18,631 bases of DNA from Holdemanella sp. (GCA_021442845.1 JABUSD010000193.1:1-18631), one strand, 5' to 3'. Shown: positions 7,479-14,584, counted from the first letter of the stretch. A program made the numbers and translations. The notes: generated by a model not told the origin, from the sequence alone.

Positions 7479-8327
7479 ATGGCAACAGTAACGAAAAAGA
7501 TGAGTGAAAAGGAAATATTTGCATTAAAAGAGAGAATGAAACCCTATATTCTAAAAGAATCAAAACCAGATTATACATATTATCAGATTAAATGTGAAGA
7601 ATGTACAATCAGTGCCTATACAAGTGGAAAAGTTGTCTTTCAGGGAAAAGATTTAAGCTGGATGGAAGAAGACAAAGAAACCGTAAAATCCATCCTTCCC
7701 CAGGCAGGAAGCGATGAAGTAGGAACGGGTGATTATTTTGGTCCTGTTGTCGTTGCAGGATGCATTGTTGATCAAAAAGCCTATGAAGCTTTAAAACATC
7801 TAAAGATTCAGGATTCCAAACAGATCAGGGATGAAAAAATTTTAGAGATGGCACCTGTTATTATGAAAACCATTCCCTACAGCATCTGTATCTTATCAAA
7901 TCCTAAATACAACCAGATTCATTCTATGCATAATATGGTAGATATCAAATGCCAGCTACACAATCAGGTCTATCTAAATCTTATAAAGAAAGGATATACC
8001 CTTCCTGAATTCATTGTGATTGATCAGTTTGTACAGAAAAGCAGCTATTATAAATATCTAAAAGATACAAAGAATGTCATTCCATCCATTCACTTTGAAA
8101 CAAAGGCAGAGAACAAATATATCGCGGTTGCCTGTGCCAGCATTCTTGCCCGTTATGCCTTTCTGGAATCGATAAGGAAAATGGAAGATGAATATGATTT
8201 CCACTTTCAGAAAGGCGCTGGTGATATAGTCGATGCCTGTGCTAAGGAATTTGTTGAGAAATATGGATTCAATGAACTCTCAAATGTCGCAAAAATCCAT
8301 TTTAAGAATACCGAAAAGATACGCTAG
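7479..8327 (+). CDS. rnhC: Ribonuclease HIII
   Basis: RNase HIII removes RNA from RNA/DNA hybrids and is the Firmicutes alternative to RNase HI. The 282-residue length is slightly short of the usual 300-310. The N-terminal 70 residues form the small TBP-like substrate-binding domain. The catalytic domain begins at Gly-Ser-Asp79-Glu80-Val-Gly-Thr-Gly-Asp-Tyr-Phe-Gly-Pro, the diagnostic motif. Asp182 (Ile-Asp-Gln-Phe) and Glu211 (Thr-Lys-Ala-Glu) are the likely remaining metal ligands, and Ala-Ser-Ile-Leu-Ala-Arg is at about 220-225. The ATG has AGGTGA 4 nt upstream. The gene is divergent from the cvpA-mutS2 operon, a frequent Firmicutes neighbourhood. Its stop codon lies inside the loop of its terminator. 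Confidence 0.96.
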   Translation: MATVTKKMSEKEIFALKERMKPYILKESKPDYTYYQIKCEECTISAYTSGKVVFQGKDLSWMEEDKETVKSILPQAGSDEVGTGDYFGPVVVAGCIVDQKAYEALKHLKIQDSKQIRDEKILEMAPVIMKTIPYSICILSNPKYNQIHSMHNMVDIKCQLHNQVYLNLIKKGYTLPEFIVIDQFVQKSSYYKYLKDTKNVIPSIHFETKAENKYIAVACASILARYAFLESIRKMEDEYDFHFQKGAGDIVDACAKEFVEKYGFNELSNVAKIHFKNTEKIR

Positions 8328-8337
8328 TATCTTTTTT
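8314..8337 (+). terminator. rnhC terminator, overlapping its stop codon
   Basis: The arms 8314-8322 (AAAAGATAC) and 8327-8335 form a perfect 9-bp stem with loop GCTA and a T run at 8332-8337. The TAG stop (8325-8327) lies in the loop and first right-arm base, so the last codons of rnhC encode the left arm. Confidence 0.8.
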
Positions 8338-8374
8338 ATTTATATATTGGAAACGATTTCATAAACTTTGTTCT

Positions 8375-8402
8375 TTGTATAAAGACATAAATAGTGTACA
8401 AT
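8375..8402 (+). promoter_or_regulatory. Candidate promoter for the esterase gene
   Basis: TTGTAT (8375-8380) and TACAAT (8397-8402) are 16 bp apart, just after the rnhC terminator. The predicted start leaves a short leader containing GGAGGA at 8415-8420. Confidence 0.5.
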
Positions 8403-8424
8403 GGACAACATACTGGAGGAATTT

Positions 8425-9195
8425 ATGATTTTAAAGGAATCGATTTATATAACACCTTTTCAATGTGATCGCTTATTGCATATCTATATACCCGATGACA
8501 GAAAGGAGAATGAGACATTCCCTGTTCTATATATGTTTGATGGCCATAACCTGTTCTATGATGAAGATGCGACATATGGAACATGCTGGGGAATGAAGGA
8601 GTATCTTGATACACATCATTCAAGACTGATTGTAGTCGGACTGGAATGCAACCATGAAGGTGTAGAAAGAATTAAAGAGTTCTCCCCTTATACCTATCAG
8701 GATGAAGAGCCCTGGGGCTTTATTGAACAGAAAGGAAGAGTTCTGATTCAATGGATGAAAACGGAACTGATAAGCTGGGTTGAACACAATCTTCCTGCTA
8801 GAAAAGGAAGAAAGAACCATTATATCGGTGGAAGCAGCATGGGTGGTACCATGGCTTTATATATGGCATTAAAGCATTCGGATACCTATTCAAAAGCTAT
8901 CTGCGTATCTCCCCATATTTATCCTATGTATAAATCCTTGCGCAAAGATTTGAATCATTCGATGGTTTCTGGTACAGAAGTCTATATCTCATGGGGTGGA
9001 CAGGAATATGAACCTTCTATCTTTGCGATGGCAACCGATCAGAACCTGCAGATTATTCGTGCTTTAATGAAAAAAGAAGGTGTGGATGTCATACCGCATT
9101 GTTTCAAGAACGATAATCACTCTGAATCCGCCTGGAAAAAAGAATTACCCATCTGGATGAAAGAATTACATATTGGGGAAACAGAAAAACTGTGA
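8425..9195 (+). CDS. Alpha/beta-hydrolase, putative esterase (Esterase D/Fes-like)
   Basis: This is a 256-residue cytoplasmic alpha/beta hydrolase of the 'putative esterase' type (Esterase D, IroE/Fes-like). The nucleophile elbow is Gly136-Ser-Ser138-Met-Gly140, with Ser138 the likely catalytic serine. His232 (Asn-His-Ser-Glu) is the likely catalytic histidine. An acidic residue near 194-196 (Gly-Gln-Glu-Tyr-Glu) may complete the triad, but I am less sure of this. The oxyanion-side motif Met-Phe-Asp-Gly-His-Asn-Leu-Phe lies at 37-44. The ATG at 8425 is chosen over the in-frame ATG at 8401 because GGAGGA is 4 nt upstream and 8401 lies in the -10 element. There is no signal peptide. The substrate cannot be told from the sequence. 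The trigger-factor-like gene follows 37 nt later. Confidence 0.85.
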   Translation: MILKESIYITPFQCDRLLHIYIPDDRKENETFPVLYMFDGHNLFYDEDATYGTCWGMKEYLDTHHSRLIVVGLECNHEGVERIKEFSPYTYQDEEPWGFIEQKGRVLIQWMKTELISWVEHNLPARKGRKNHYIGGSSMGGTMALYMALKHSDTYSKAICVSPHIYPMYKSLRKDLNHSMVSGTEVYISWGGQEYEPSIFAMATDQNLQIIRALMKKEGVDVIPHCFKNDNHSESAWKKELPIWMKELHIGETEKL

Positions 9196-9201
9196 TAAGA
9201 T
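9173..9201 (+). promoter_or_regulatory. Weak candidate promoter for the trigger-factor-like gene
   Basis: TTGGGG (9173-9178) and TAAGAT (9196-9201) are 17 bp apart at the end of the esterase gene. The -35 is poor, so simple co-transcription with the esterase is equally likely. Confidence 0.25.
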
Positions 9202-9232
9202 AGATACGCTTGACAAAAAAAGGAGAAAAGAA

Positions 9233-10177
9233 ATGACAACAATTAAACAGTACAAAGGATTAGAAGTGACTGTGGAAAAGAAAACAGTCACAGCCGAAGA
9301 TATCAAACGCGAAATTGATGCTGCTGTAGCACAGAACCCAAAAAAGATTTCCATTGATGGCCCTGTTAAAGAAGGCGATATGACAATTATCGACTTTGAA
9401 GGGTTTAAAGATGGTGTAGCCTTCCCTGGAGGAAAAGGGGAAAATTACAATCTTGGAATTGGATCGCACACATTCATCCCTGGTTTTGAAGAAGCTATGG
9501 TCGGAATGGAAAAAGGGGAAACTAGAAATATCAACGTGACATTCCCAGAAAACTATGGGGAACCAACATTAGCTGGTCAACCGGTTGTGTTCAAGGTAAC
9601 CGTACACGATATCGTAAAAGAAGAACCAAATGAATTGAATGAAGAATTTGTAAAGAGTTTGAACATTGAAAATGTTTCAACTGTAGAAGAATTAGAAGCA
9701 TTTGTTGAAAGTGCCTTAAATCGCCAGGCTGAAGGATTGGCTATCCAGCAATCCCACGATGCCATCTTAGAAAAGCTTGTTGAAAATACCGAAACTGAAG
9801 TTTCTGAAGAAGCTTTGGAATTTGCGCTTCAACAACAGCTTGCCCGCATTTCCCAGGATCTTCAGGCACAAGGTATGTCTTTAACATCTTACCTTCAGTT
9901 AACAGGACAGAATCCTGATGCGTTCAAGGAACAGCTTACTGCCTTTGCGAAAAAGCAGGTTATCCTTGAAAATGCACTAAAAGAAATCGTTGCCATCGAA
10001 AAGATTGAAGCAACAGATGAAGAAATCGATGAACAGTACACAATGATTTCTATGCAGTATCAGGTTCCTGTTGAATCGCTAAAGGAACAGATTCCTGCTG
10101 AACAGATGAAATTAGACATGGCTATGATGAAAGCCAATCAGCTTGTTCTTGACAATGCGAAAGTAGATTTTAAATAA
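9233..10177 (+). CDS. Trigger-factor-like FKBP-type isomerase lacking the ribosome-binding domain
   Basis: Trigger factor is a ribosome-tethered chaperone and prolyl isomerase of about 430 residues. This protein has only 314. It begins Met-Thr-Thr-Ile-Lys-Gln-Tyr-Lys-Gly-Leu-Glu, which matches the linker after the N-terminal ribosome-binding domain, so that whole domain is absent. The FKBP domain (about 45-128) is intact: Gly-Asp-Met-Thr-Ile-Ile-Asp-Phe-Glu-Gly at 48-57, Ile-Gly-Ser-x-x-Phe-Ile-Pro-Gly-Phe-Glu at 76-86, and Leu-Ala-Gly-Gln at 113-116. The helical C-terminal chaperone domain (about 130-314) is also present. The ATG at 9233 has AAGGAG 8 nt upstream, and upstream in-frame codons read as esterase-gene overlap, so the short form is not a mis-called start. 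There is no signal peptide. A full-length tig may exist elsewhere in the genome, which would make this a paralogue. Confidence 0.85.
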   Translation: MTTIKQYKGLEVTVEKKTVTAEDIKREIDAAVAQNPKKISIDGPVKEGDMTIIDFEGFKDGVAFPGGKGENYNLGIGSHTFIPGFEEAMVGMEKGETRNINVTFPENYGEPTLAGQPVVFKVTVHDIVKEEPNELNEEFVKSLNIENVSTVEELEAFVESALNRQAEGLAIQQSHDAILEKLVENTETEVSEEALEFALQQQLARISQDLQAQGMSLTSYLQLTGQNPDAFKEQLTAFAKKQVILENALKEIVAIEKIEATDEEIDEQYTMISMQYQVPVESLKEQIPAEQMKLDMAMMKANQLVLDNAKVDFK

Positions 10178-10179
10178 AC

Positions 10180-10209
10180 AATGACGGTTCTAAATGAACC
10201 GCCATTTTT
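10180..10209 (+). terminator. Terminator of the trigger-factor-like gene
   Basis: The arms 10180-10190 and 10196-10206 form an 11-bp stem with one A-C mismatch and loop TAAAT, ending in a T run at 10205-10209. It lies between convergent genes and overlaps the last codon of the minus-strand YihY gene. On the minus strand the T tract is poorer. Confidence 0.8.
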
Positions 10210-11047
10210 ATTTATCAAAATCCTGATATCCATGCTTCCTCTCATATAGATATACATTGATATGGGCTCCACATAAGAATATGATCATACAGATCTGCAG
10301 CCAGATCATTAAGATAACCGATGATCCTAATACACCATAAATGATGGAATAGGAAGAAAAGTGACTTAAATAGTAATCAAACACGGATGAGAATATAAGC
10401 CATGTAAATGTTGTGAACATAGCCCCTGGTATCTGATGTCTAAGTTTTAAAACCTTATCTGGCAATACAGTATATAGAATACTTAAAATAAAAGTAATCA
10501 GTACAAAGGATATGATATTCTGTGCACTTAAAATATTGGAAAAGAATGGAAGTTTATAAGGAAACACCTTAACAACAGCTTCATTCAATCTTGTCCCAAA
10601 AATAGATAAAAACAAGCTTGCCAATAAGGCAATCATCAACAATAAAGTATTTAATATCGCATAGAGTCTTAATAATACAAATCCTTTTCTTCTCGATGTC
10701 ATATAGATTGCGTTCAACCCCTGTGATAAGGCATACGTTGATTTTGAAGCAGCCCATAAACAGGTGATTGCGGTAATCGATGTCAAAGATAAAGAAGAAC
10801 CATTGTATAAATCCTTAACCAGTGTGGATATATAATATTCCAATGAGTTTGCCGAAAATCCATTGATCATCGCCATAAGCTCTGTTTCCGTTAATGGAAA
10901 GACAAACCGCATCAAAGACAAAAGGAACATGACAAAAGGAACAGCCGATATAATCAAAAAGAATGCTGCCTGGGTTGCATATAAGGTAACCTGTGTCTCT
11001 ACAAATGGATTTATAAAATCAAGAATAACAGCTTTTATATATTTCAT
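10208..11047 (-). CDS. YihY/BrkB family inner-membrane protein
   Basis: This 279-residue polytopic protein belongs to the YihY/virulence factor BrkB family (once mis-named RNase BN). About six membrane segments are visible, near 25-48, 90-112, 128-150, 178-196, 210-228 and 236-262. Family signatures include Ala-Ala-Phe-Phe-Leu-Ile-Ile-Ser-Ala-Val-Pro-Phe at 27-38, Trp-Ala-Ala-Ser-Lys at 98-102, Pro-Gly-Ala-Met-Phe at 207-211, and Tyr-Gly-x-Leu-Gly-Ser at 237-242. A transporter or envelope role has been proposed for the family but is not settled. The gene is convergent with the trigger-factor-like gene. There is no convincing ribosome-binding site. A promoter-like TAGACA-17-TAAAAT ends 6 nt before the ATG, which predicts a leaderless message. 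Confidence 0.9.
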   Translation of the reverse strand: MKYIKAVILDFINPFVETQVTLYATQAAFFLIISAVPFVMFLLSLMRFVFPLTETELMAMINGFSANSLEYYISTLVKDLYNGSSLSLTSITAITCLWAASKSTYALSQGLNAIYMTSRRKGFVLLRLYAILNTLLLMIALLASLFLSIFGTRLNEAVVKVFPYKLPFFSNILSAQNIISFVLITFILSILYTVLPDKVLKLRHQIPGAMFTTFTWLIFSSVFDYYLSHFSSYSIIYGVLGSSVILMIWLQICMIIFLCGAHINVYLYERKHGYQDFDK

Positions 11048-11053
11048 ACTCTA

Positions 11054-11082
11054 ATTTTATTAAAAAAAAGAAACACTGTCTA
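11054..11082 (-). promoter_or_regulatory. Candidate promoter of the YihY gene, nested in the upstream terminator
   Basis: On the minus strand TAGACA (11082-11077) and TAAAAT (11059-11054) are exactly 17 bp apart. The -35 lies in the terminator hairpin of the lipoprotein gene and the spacer holds its T run. Six bases separate the -10 from the ATG, so the transcript should start at the start codon. Confidence 0.55.
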
Positions 11083-11092
11083 TAACACAGTG
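11062..11092 (-). terminator. Terminator of the SGNH lipoprotein gene
   Basis: On the minus strand CACTGT (11092-11087) pairs with ACAGTG (11079-11074) across a 7-nt loop, followed by TTTC and eight Ts (to 11062). The stem is short, but the T run is strong and it starts 1 nt after the stop codon. Confidence 0.6.
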
Positions 11093-11093
11093 C

Positions 11094-11687
11094 TTATTTG
11101 ATTGTTTCATAGATACTATTGGCTATTTGTCTTGTTCCTTCTTTATTTGGATGCAACAGATCTGGCTGGTACCACTCTTTATGATTTTTGGATAATTCAT
11201 AAAAATCAATGACTTCCAGATTTCTTTCTTTACCAATTTCCTTTATGCATTCGACAATCTCTAATAGATTCTTTTGAATTTCATCGATATTTTCAATATA
11301 AATCTGTATTGGGGTACATAGTATGATTCGCTTATCTTTATAAGTATCTATTAATTTCAGATAATCTTCTTTAAACCTTTTAATTCCAGGATAATGTAAA
11401 CTATCATTGGTTCCTAACTTGATTATGATGATATCGGCTTGGATCTCTTTAGATTTCTCATATTGATCTGTATATAAATACTGAGAAACCGTAATGCCAT
11501 TGATACCGCCATTGTATACTGTATACGATTCATCAAAAGAGGCTAATATCGAAGGATAGGCATCTTCTGAATTCAGATTATATCCATAGGTGATGCTGTC
11601 TCCTACACAATATAGAATCGTTTCTTTTTTCTGTGCTGTACATCCAAATAAAAGGATGGAAAACAAACATACAATAATTTTCCTCAT
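11094..11687 (-). CDS. SGNH/GDSL hydrolase lipoprotein
   Basis: This 197-residue SGNH-fold esterase/acyl-hydrolase is predicted to be anchored outside the membrane. The N-terminus has Arg-Lys, a hydrophobic stretch, and a lipobox Leu-Phe-Gly-Cys16. All four SGNH blocks are visible: Gly-Asp-Ser31-Ile-Thr (nucleophile), Gly60/61 in Asn-Gly-Gly, Gly-Thr-Asn94-Asp, and Asp176-x-x-His179. The substrate is unknown; deacetylation or lipid-ester cleavage is typical of the family. The ATG at 11687 is chosen because it gives an exact lipoprotein signal. The in-frame TTG at 11723 would add 12 odd residues and has an SD only 2 nt away. The chosen ATG has no SD, and a candidate -10 lies 6 nt upstream, so leaderless translation is possible. 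Confidence 0.88.
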   Translation of the reverse strand: MRKIIVCLFSILLFGCTAQKKETILYCVGDSITYGYNLNSEDAYPSILASFDESYTVYNGGINGITVSQYLYTDQYEKSKEIQADIIIIKLGTNDSLHYPGIKRFKEDYLKLIDTYKDKRIILCTPIQIYIENIDEIQKNLLEIVECIKEIGKERNLEVIDFYELSKNHKEWYQPDLLHPNKEGTRQIANSIYETIK

Positions 11688-11693
11688 ATGTAT

Positions 11694-11723
11694 AGAATAC
11701 TTAAAAAAGGAACTATATTTCAA
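11694..11723 (-). promoter_or_regulatory. Candidate promoter of the SGNH lipoprotein gene, nested in a terminator
   Basis: On the minus strand TTGAAA (11723-11718) and TATTCT (11699-11694) are 18 bp apart. The -35 is in the loop of the HAD-gene terminator, and the -10 ends 6 nt before the ATG at 11687. Confidence 0.4.
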
Positions 11724-11731
11724 GTTCCTTT
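11703..11731 (-). terminator. Terminator of the ruvAB-ferredoxin-HAD operon, overlapping the HAD stop codon
   Basis: On the minus strand AAAGGAAC (11731-11724) pairs perfectly with GTTCCTTT (11713-11706) around a 10-nt loop, ending in six Ts (11708-11703). The HAD stop codon (11715-11713) is at the loop/right-arm junction, so the last codons form the left arm. Confidence 0.7.
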
Positions 11732-12387
11732 AATAGATTCTCTATATCAAGATAGTCATGAATGACTACATCTGCACCTGCTTCTAATAAGGTTTCATCA
11801 TTATTGAATTCAGTAATCGCAATGACTTTTTTCGCATCTGCATTCTTTCCAGATTGAATACCTGCAATGGCATCTTCCATAACAATGCATTCATGGATAT
11901 CACATTCTAGCTTTTTGGCAGCTTCCAGATAGATATAAGGCGATGGCTTGCCTGGAAAGCTTCCATCATTATACATCAGCCTATCTCTATCAAACCATCG
12001 ATCCAGATGGAACAGTTCAAAGTAGAGATCAATGTTTAAAATAGGAGATGATGTCGCAATTGTCATGGGAATCTGTTTTTCTTTTAATACATTTAGAAAT
12101 TGTTCGGCACCTGGTGCTAAATGATAATTTCCTTTTTTGAATTCTTCCTTTGCGTTTTTGCGATAGATGACATCAATTTCATCGATTAATTCCTCAGTTA
12201 CATTTTCTTTGCCAAGAAAGTATTCTAGACAAGAGGATGCGTTTGTTCCATGGGCTACTTCATCCAGTTCTTTCTGTGTAATTGATCTATGAATCAATGG
12301 TTCCAATAAGATTTTCCATCCCTTATCAACGATATGGGCATCAAAAATCAAAGTTCCATTGAAATCAAATAAAAGTGCTTTTGTCAT
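11713..12387 (-). CDS. HAD-superfamily hydrolase (phosphoglucomutase-like), DxN variant
   Basis: This 224-residue HAD protein has the cap and motif layout of the beta-phosphoglucomutase/phosphatase group. Motif I is Asp8-Phe-Asn10-Gly-Thr-Leu, where the usual second Asp (acid/base for phosphatases and mutases) is Asn. Motif II is Ala-Thr112-Ser-Ser, motif III is Gly-Lys147-Pro, and motif IV is Glu171-Asp172-Ala-Ile-Ala-Gly-Ile. The substrate is not deducible. The ATG at 12387 overlaps the stop of the ferredoxin-like gene as ATGA, with AGGGAG 10 nt upstream, so the two are translationally coupled. It is the last gene of the ruvA operon. The Asn10 change could mean altered chemistry rather than inactivity, since dehalogenase and phosphonatase members also lack that Asp. 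Confidence 0.88.
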   Translation of the reverse strand: MTKALLFDFNGTLIFDAHIVDKGWKILLEPLIHRSITQKELDEVAHGTNASSCLEYFLGKENVTEELIDEIDVIYRKNAKEEFKKGNYHLAPGAEQFLNVLKEKQIPMTIATSSPILNIDLYFELFHLDRWFDRDRLMYNDGSFPGKPSPYIYLEAAKKLECDIHECIVMEDAIAGIQSGKNADAKKVIAITEFNNDETLLEAGADVVIHDYLDIENLLKELEI

Positions 12388-12989
12388 TGAATAATCTCTC
12401 CCTGAATTGTGATAATGCATTTTTTTATAGGAAGATTCTTTCCAGATTCGATTAATGCTGCTTCTAACATTCTTTCAAGCCCTGAACAACAAGGAACTTC
12501 CATGCGAACAAATGTGATAGTTTGAATATCATTCAAAGTAAGAATCTGACTAAGCTTTGTGGTATAGTTTATACCATCCAGTTTTGAACATCCTATCAAG
12601 GTTACACGATTGTCCATAAAGACTCTATGGAAATCTCCATAGGCATAGGCCGTACAATCGGCTGCGATTAACAGATTGGCTTTCCTAAAGAAATCCGCAC
12701 GAATTGGTGCCAGTTTTAACTGGACTGGCCATGCCATGAGATGACTGCCAGTTTCTTTCTTATAGTCTTTGACTGCCTGTTCATCATATTCGACAGTTTC
12801 TCTTTCAATGAACTGAATCGCATCAGCTGGACAGTTAGGAAGACAGTCTCCCAGTCCATCACAATGATTTTCCTTGACTAGCTTTGCCTTTCCATTGACA
12901 AGTTGAATAGCACCTTCATGACAGGCAATGACACATTTTCCACATCCAATGCACTTTTCTTCATCAATTTCAATAATTCTACGTAACAT
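12384..12989 (-). CDS. Ferredoxin-like protein with 2 Fe-S motifs and a cysteine-containing C-terminal domain
   Basis: The first 60 residues of this 201-residue protein form a bacterial ferredoxin-like domain. Cluster motif I is Cys13-x2-Cys16-x2-Cys19-x3-Cys23. Motif II is Cys43-x5-Cys49-x3-Cys53-Pro, where the middle cysteine of a standard CxxCxxC is Leu46. A C-terminal domain (about 85-201) carries conserved-looking cysteines in Asp111-Cys-Thr-Ala-Tyr-Ala-Tyr, Gly-Cys134-Ser-Lys-Leu-Asp-Gly and Pro-Cys167-Cys168-Ser-Gly. It resembles an anaerobe redox protein family that I know only as 'ferredoxin' in annotations; the role is unknown. The ATG at 12989 is preferred over upstream starts because GGAGG lies just before it and translation then begins at Met-Leu-Arg-Arg, as ferredoxins do. 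It overlaps the end of ruvB by 11 nt and the HAD gene by 4 nt. Confidence 0.85.
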   Translation of the reverse strand: MLRRIIEIDEEKCIGCGKCVIACHEGAIQLVNGKAKLVKENHCDGLGDCLPNCPADAIQFIERETVEYDEQAVKDYKKETGSHLMAWPVQLKLAPIRADFFRKANLLIAADCTAYAYGDFHRVFMDNRVTLIGCSKLDGINYTTKLSQILTLNDIQTITFVRMEVPCCSGLERMLEAALIESGKNLPIKKCIITIQGEIIQ

Positions 12990-14004
12990 CCTTTTCCTCC
13001 AGCAGCTTTGGCTGATATGAAATATGTAAATGCTCATATGCTTTCTGGGTTGCCATACGACCACGTGGTGTACGGTTGATAAAGCCTATCTGCAATAGAT
13101 ATGGTTCATATACATCTTCCAATGTGACGGGTTCTTCCCCAATGCTGGCTGCGATGGCCGGTAGTCCAACCGGACCTCCTTTAAATCGCTCAATGAGTCC
13201 TTTTAGATATTTATGATCGACACTATCTAATCCCAGATTATCCACTTCTAATTTATCCAATGCCTGTTTGGCGATATCCATGGAAACAACTCCATCATTT
13301 AGAACCTGGGCAAAATCCCGTACACGCCTGAACAGTCGGTTTGCGATACGTGGTGTTCCACGCGAGCGAAGGGCAATTTCCATAGTTGCCTCTGGTTCAA
13401 TCACGGTATCCATCACTCTTGCCGTACGTGCTACAATCTTCATTAAATCTTCTTTATCATAGTACTCCAATTGGGATGTAATCCCAAAACGGTCACGTAA
13501 AGGCGCACTTAAATCCCCGGCTCTTGTAGTTGCCCCAACAAGGGTAAATGGCGAGATTGGAAGACGGATGCTGTGCGGTGTACCCGTATCCTTTCCAACA
13601 ACAATATCCAGACAATAATCTTCCATAGCCGAATATAACACTTCCTCTACCTGTTTTGGCAAACGATGAATTTCATCGATGAATAATACATCCCCTGGTT
13701 CCAATGTAGGTAGAATCGAAGCCAGATCCCCACTCTTTTCAATCGAAGGTCCACTGATCGTCTTAATATTTCCATGCATCTCATTGGCTAGAATGTGTGC
13801 CAATGTTGTCTTTCCTAATCCTGGAGGACCATATAATAATACATGATCCAATGTTTCTTCACGCTGTCTTGCCGCTTTGATAAACACTTCCAGATTTTCC
13901 TTTAATTTACTCTGTCCGATATATTCTTTTAATGACAGTGGTCGTAAAGTCGTTTCCACCGCGTCATTTTCCTGTAAATTTCCATCCACGGTACGTGATG
14001 TCAT
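12979..14004 (-). CDS. ruvB: Holliday junction branch migration ATPase RuvB
   Basis: RuvB is the hexameric motor that drives branch migration with RuvA. The 341-residue protein shows Leu-Arg-Pro near 20-22, Walker A Gly59-Pro-Pro-Gly-Leu-Gly-Lys-Thr66, Walker B Phe-Ile-Asp110-Glu111-Ile-His, sensor Gly-Ala-Thr-Thr-Arg at 157-161, and Ala-Pro-Leu-Arg170-Asp-Arg-Phe-Gly with the arginine finger. A winged-helix DNA-binding domain ends the protein, with Gly-Gly-Pro-Val-Gly-Leu and Thr-Pro-Arg-Gly-Arg. I place the start at the ATG 1 nt after the ruvA stop, with GGGG as SD; an ATG 12 nt upstream inside ruvA is possible. The 3' end overlaps the ferredoxin-like gene by 11 nt. No ruvC is expected, since Firmicutes use RecU. 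Confidence 0.97.
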   Translation of the reverse strand: MTSRTVDGNLQENDAVETTLRPLSLKEYIGQSKLKENLEVFIKAARQREETLDHVLLYGPPGLGKTTLAHILANEMHGNIKTISGPSIEKSGDLASILPTLEPGDVLFIDEIHRLPKQVEEVLYSAMEDYCLDIVVGKDTGTPHSIRLPISPFTLVGATTRAGDLSAPLRDRFGITSQLEYYDKEDLMKIVARTARVMDTVIEPEATMEIALRSRGTPRIANRLFRRVRDFAQVLNDGVVSMDIAKQALDKLEVDNLGLDSVDHKYLKGLIERFKGGPVGLPAIAASIGEEPVTLEDVYEPYLLQIGFINRTPRGRMATQKAYEHLHISYQPKLLEEKDVT

Positions 14005-14005
14005 A

Positions 14006-14584
14006 TTATACCCCATTTCTCTTTGCCAGAAGGATTAACGCTTGACGCAACATGTCATCCAAGTTCAAATCCTTGCCAGCTAATTCCTTTTTAATTCCAC
14101 TTAATTGTGCCGCTTTATATCCTAAGGACACCAATGCCTCCTGGCATTCTTTCCATACTGGATTCTCAGCTGTTGATGAAGATGTTTCTACGGAAACAAG
14201 TTTTCCTTTTAAATCCAGTACAATCTGTCCTGCTGTCTTTGCACCGATTCCAGGTAATGCCTTTAAGCGTTTGATATCATCATTTTCAATCGCTTCTATC
14301 ATTTCTTTTCCTGGGCATGCCGTTAACATATTTAATGCCATCTTTGGCCCTATGCCTTTTACATTAATCAATCGCATGAATACTTCATAATCCTCTTCCT
14401 TTTTGAATCCAAATAGAAGAATGGCATCTTCCCGCACATGCTGATAAGTATATAAAAAGACTTCATCCTGTTGTTTAAAACTGTATGCACTTCCTACATA
14501 GACTTCATATCCAACCCCCTGGACATCAATGACAATGGTTTCTTTTCGAATGATTCGAACTATTCCTGAAATAAACGCAATCAT
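14006..14584 (-). CDS. ruvA: Holliday junction DNA helicase subunit RuvA
   Basis: RuvA clamps the four-way junction and loads RuvB. The 192-residue length is typical. Domain I (OB fold, about 1-62) starts Met-Ile-Ala-Phe-Ile-Ser-Gly and includes Gly-Val-Gly-Tyr-Glu-Val. Domain II holds two helix-hairpin-helix motifs, Val-Lys-Gly-Ile-Gly-Pro-Lys and Leu-Pro-Gly-Ile-Gly-Ala-Lys. Domain III (about 146-192) contains Ala-Leu-x-Ser-Leu-Gly-Tyr and contacts RuvB. The ATG at 14584 is favoured over a TTG 6 nt upstream because GGAGGA is 6 nt away. An extended -10 sits 21 nt upstream, just after the xth terminator, so ruvA likely begins its own operon. Confidence 0.96.
   Translation of the reverse strand: MIAFISGIVRIIRKETIVIDVQGVGYEVYVGSAYSFKQQDEVFLYTYQHVREDAILLFGFKKEEDYEVFMRLINVKGIGPKMALNMLTACPGKEMIEAIENDDIKRLKALPGIGAKTAGQIVLDLKGKLVSVETSSSTAENPVWKECQEALVSLGYKAAQLSGIKKELAGKDLNLDDMLRQALILLAKRNGV

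Noticed and set aside
9209..9214. Perfect TTGACA before the trigger-factor-like gene
   Set aside because: Its -10 would fall inside the start of the gene, so it cannot serve the strong SD/ATG at 9220-9235.
14002..14010. TATAAT directly before the ruvB ATG as a leaderless promoter
   Set aside because: The -10 abuts the ATG, so transcription would start after the start codon. The bases are also the ruvA end and stop codon.
14052..14390. 112-codon plus-strand ORF inside ruvA
   Set aside because: It is the antisense shadow of the conserved RuvA helix-hairpin-helix region.
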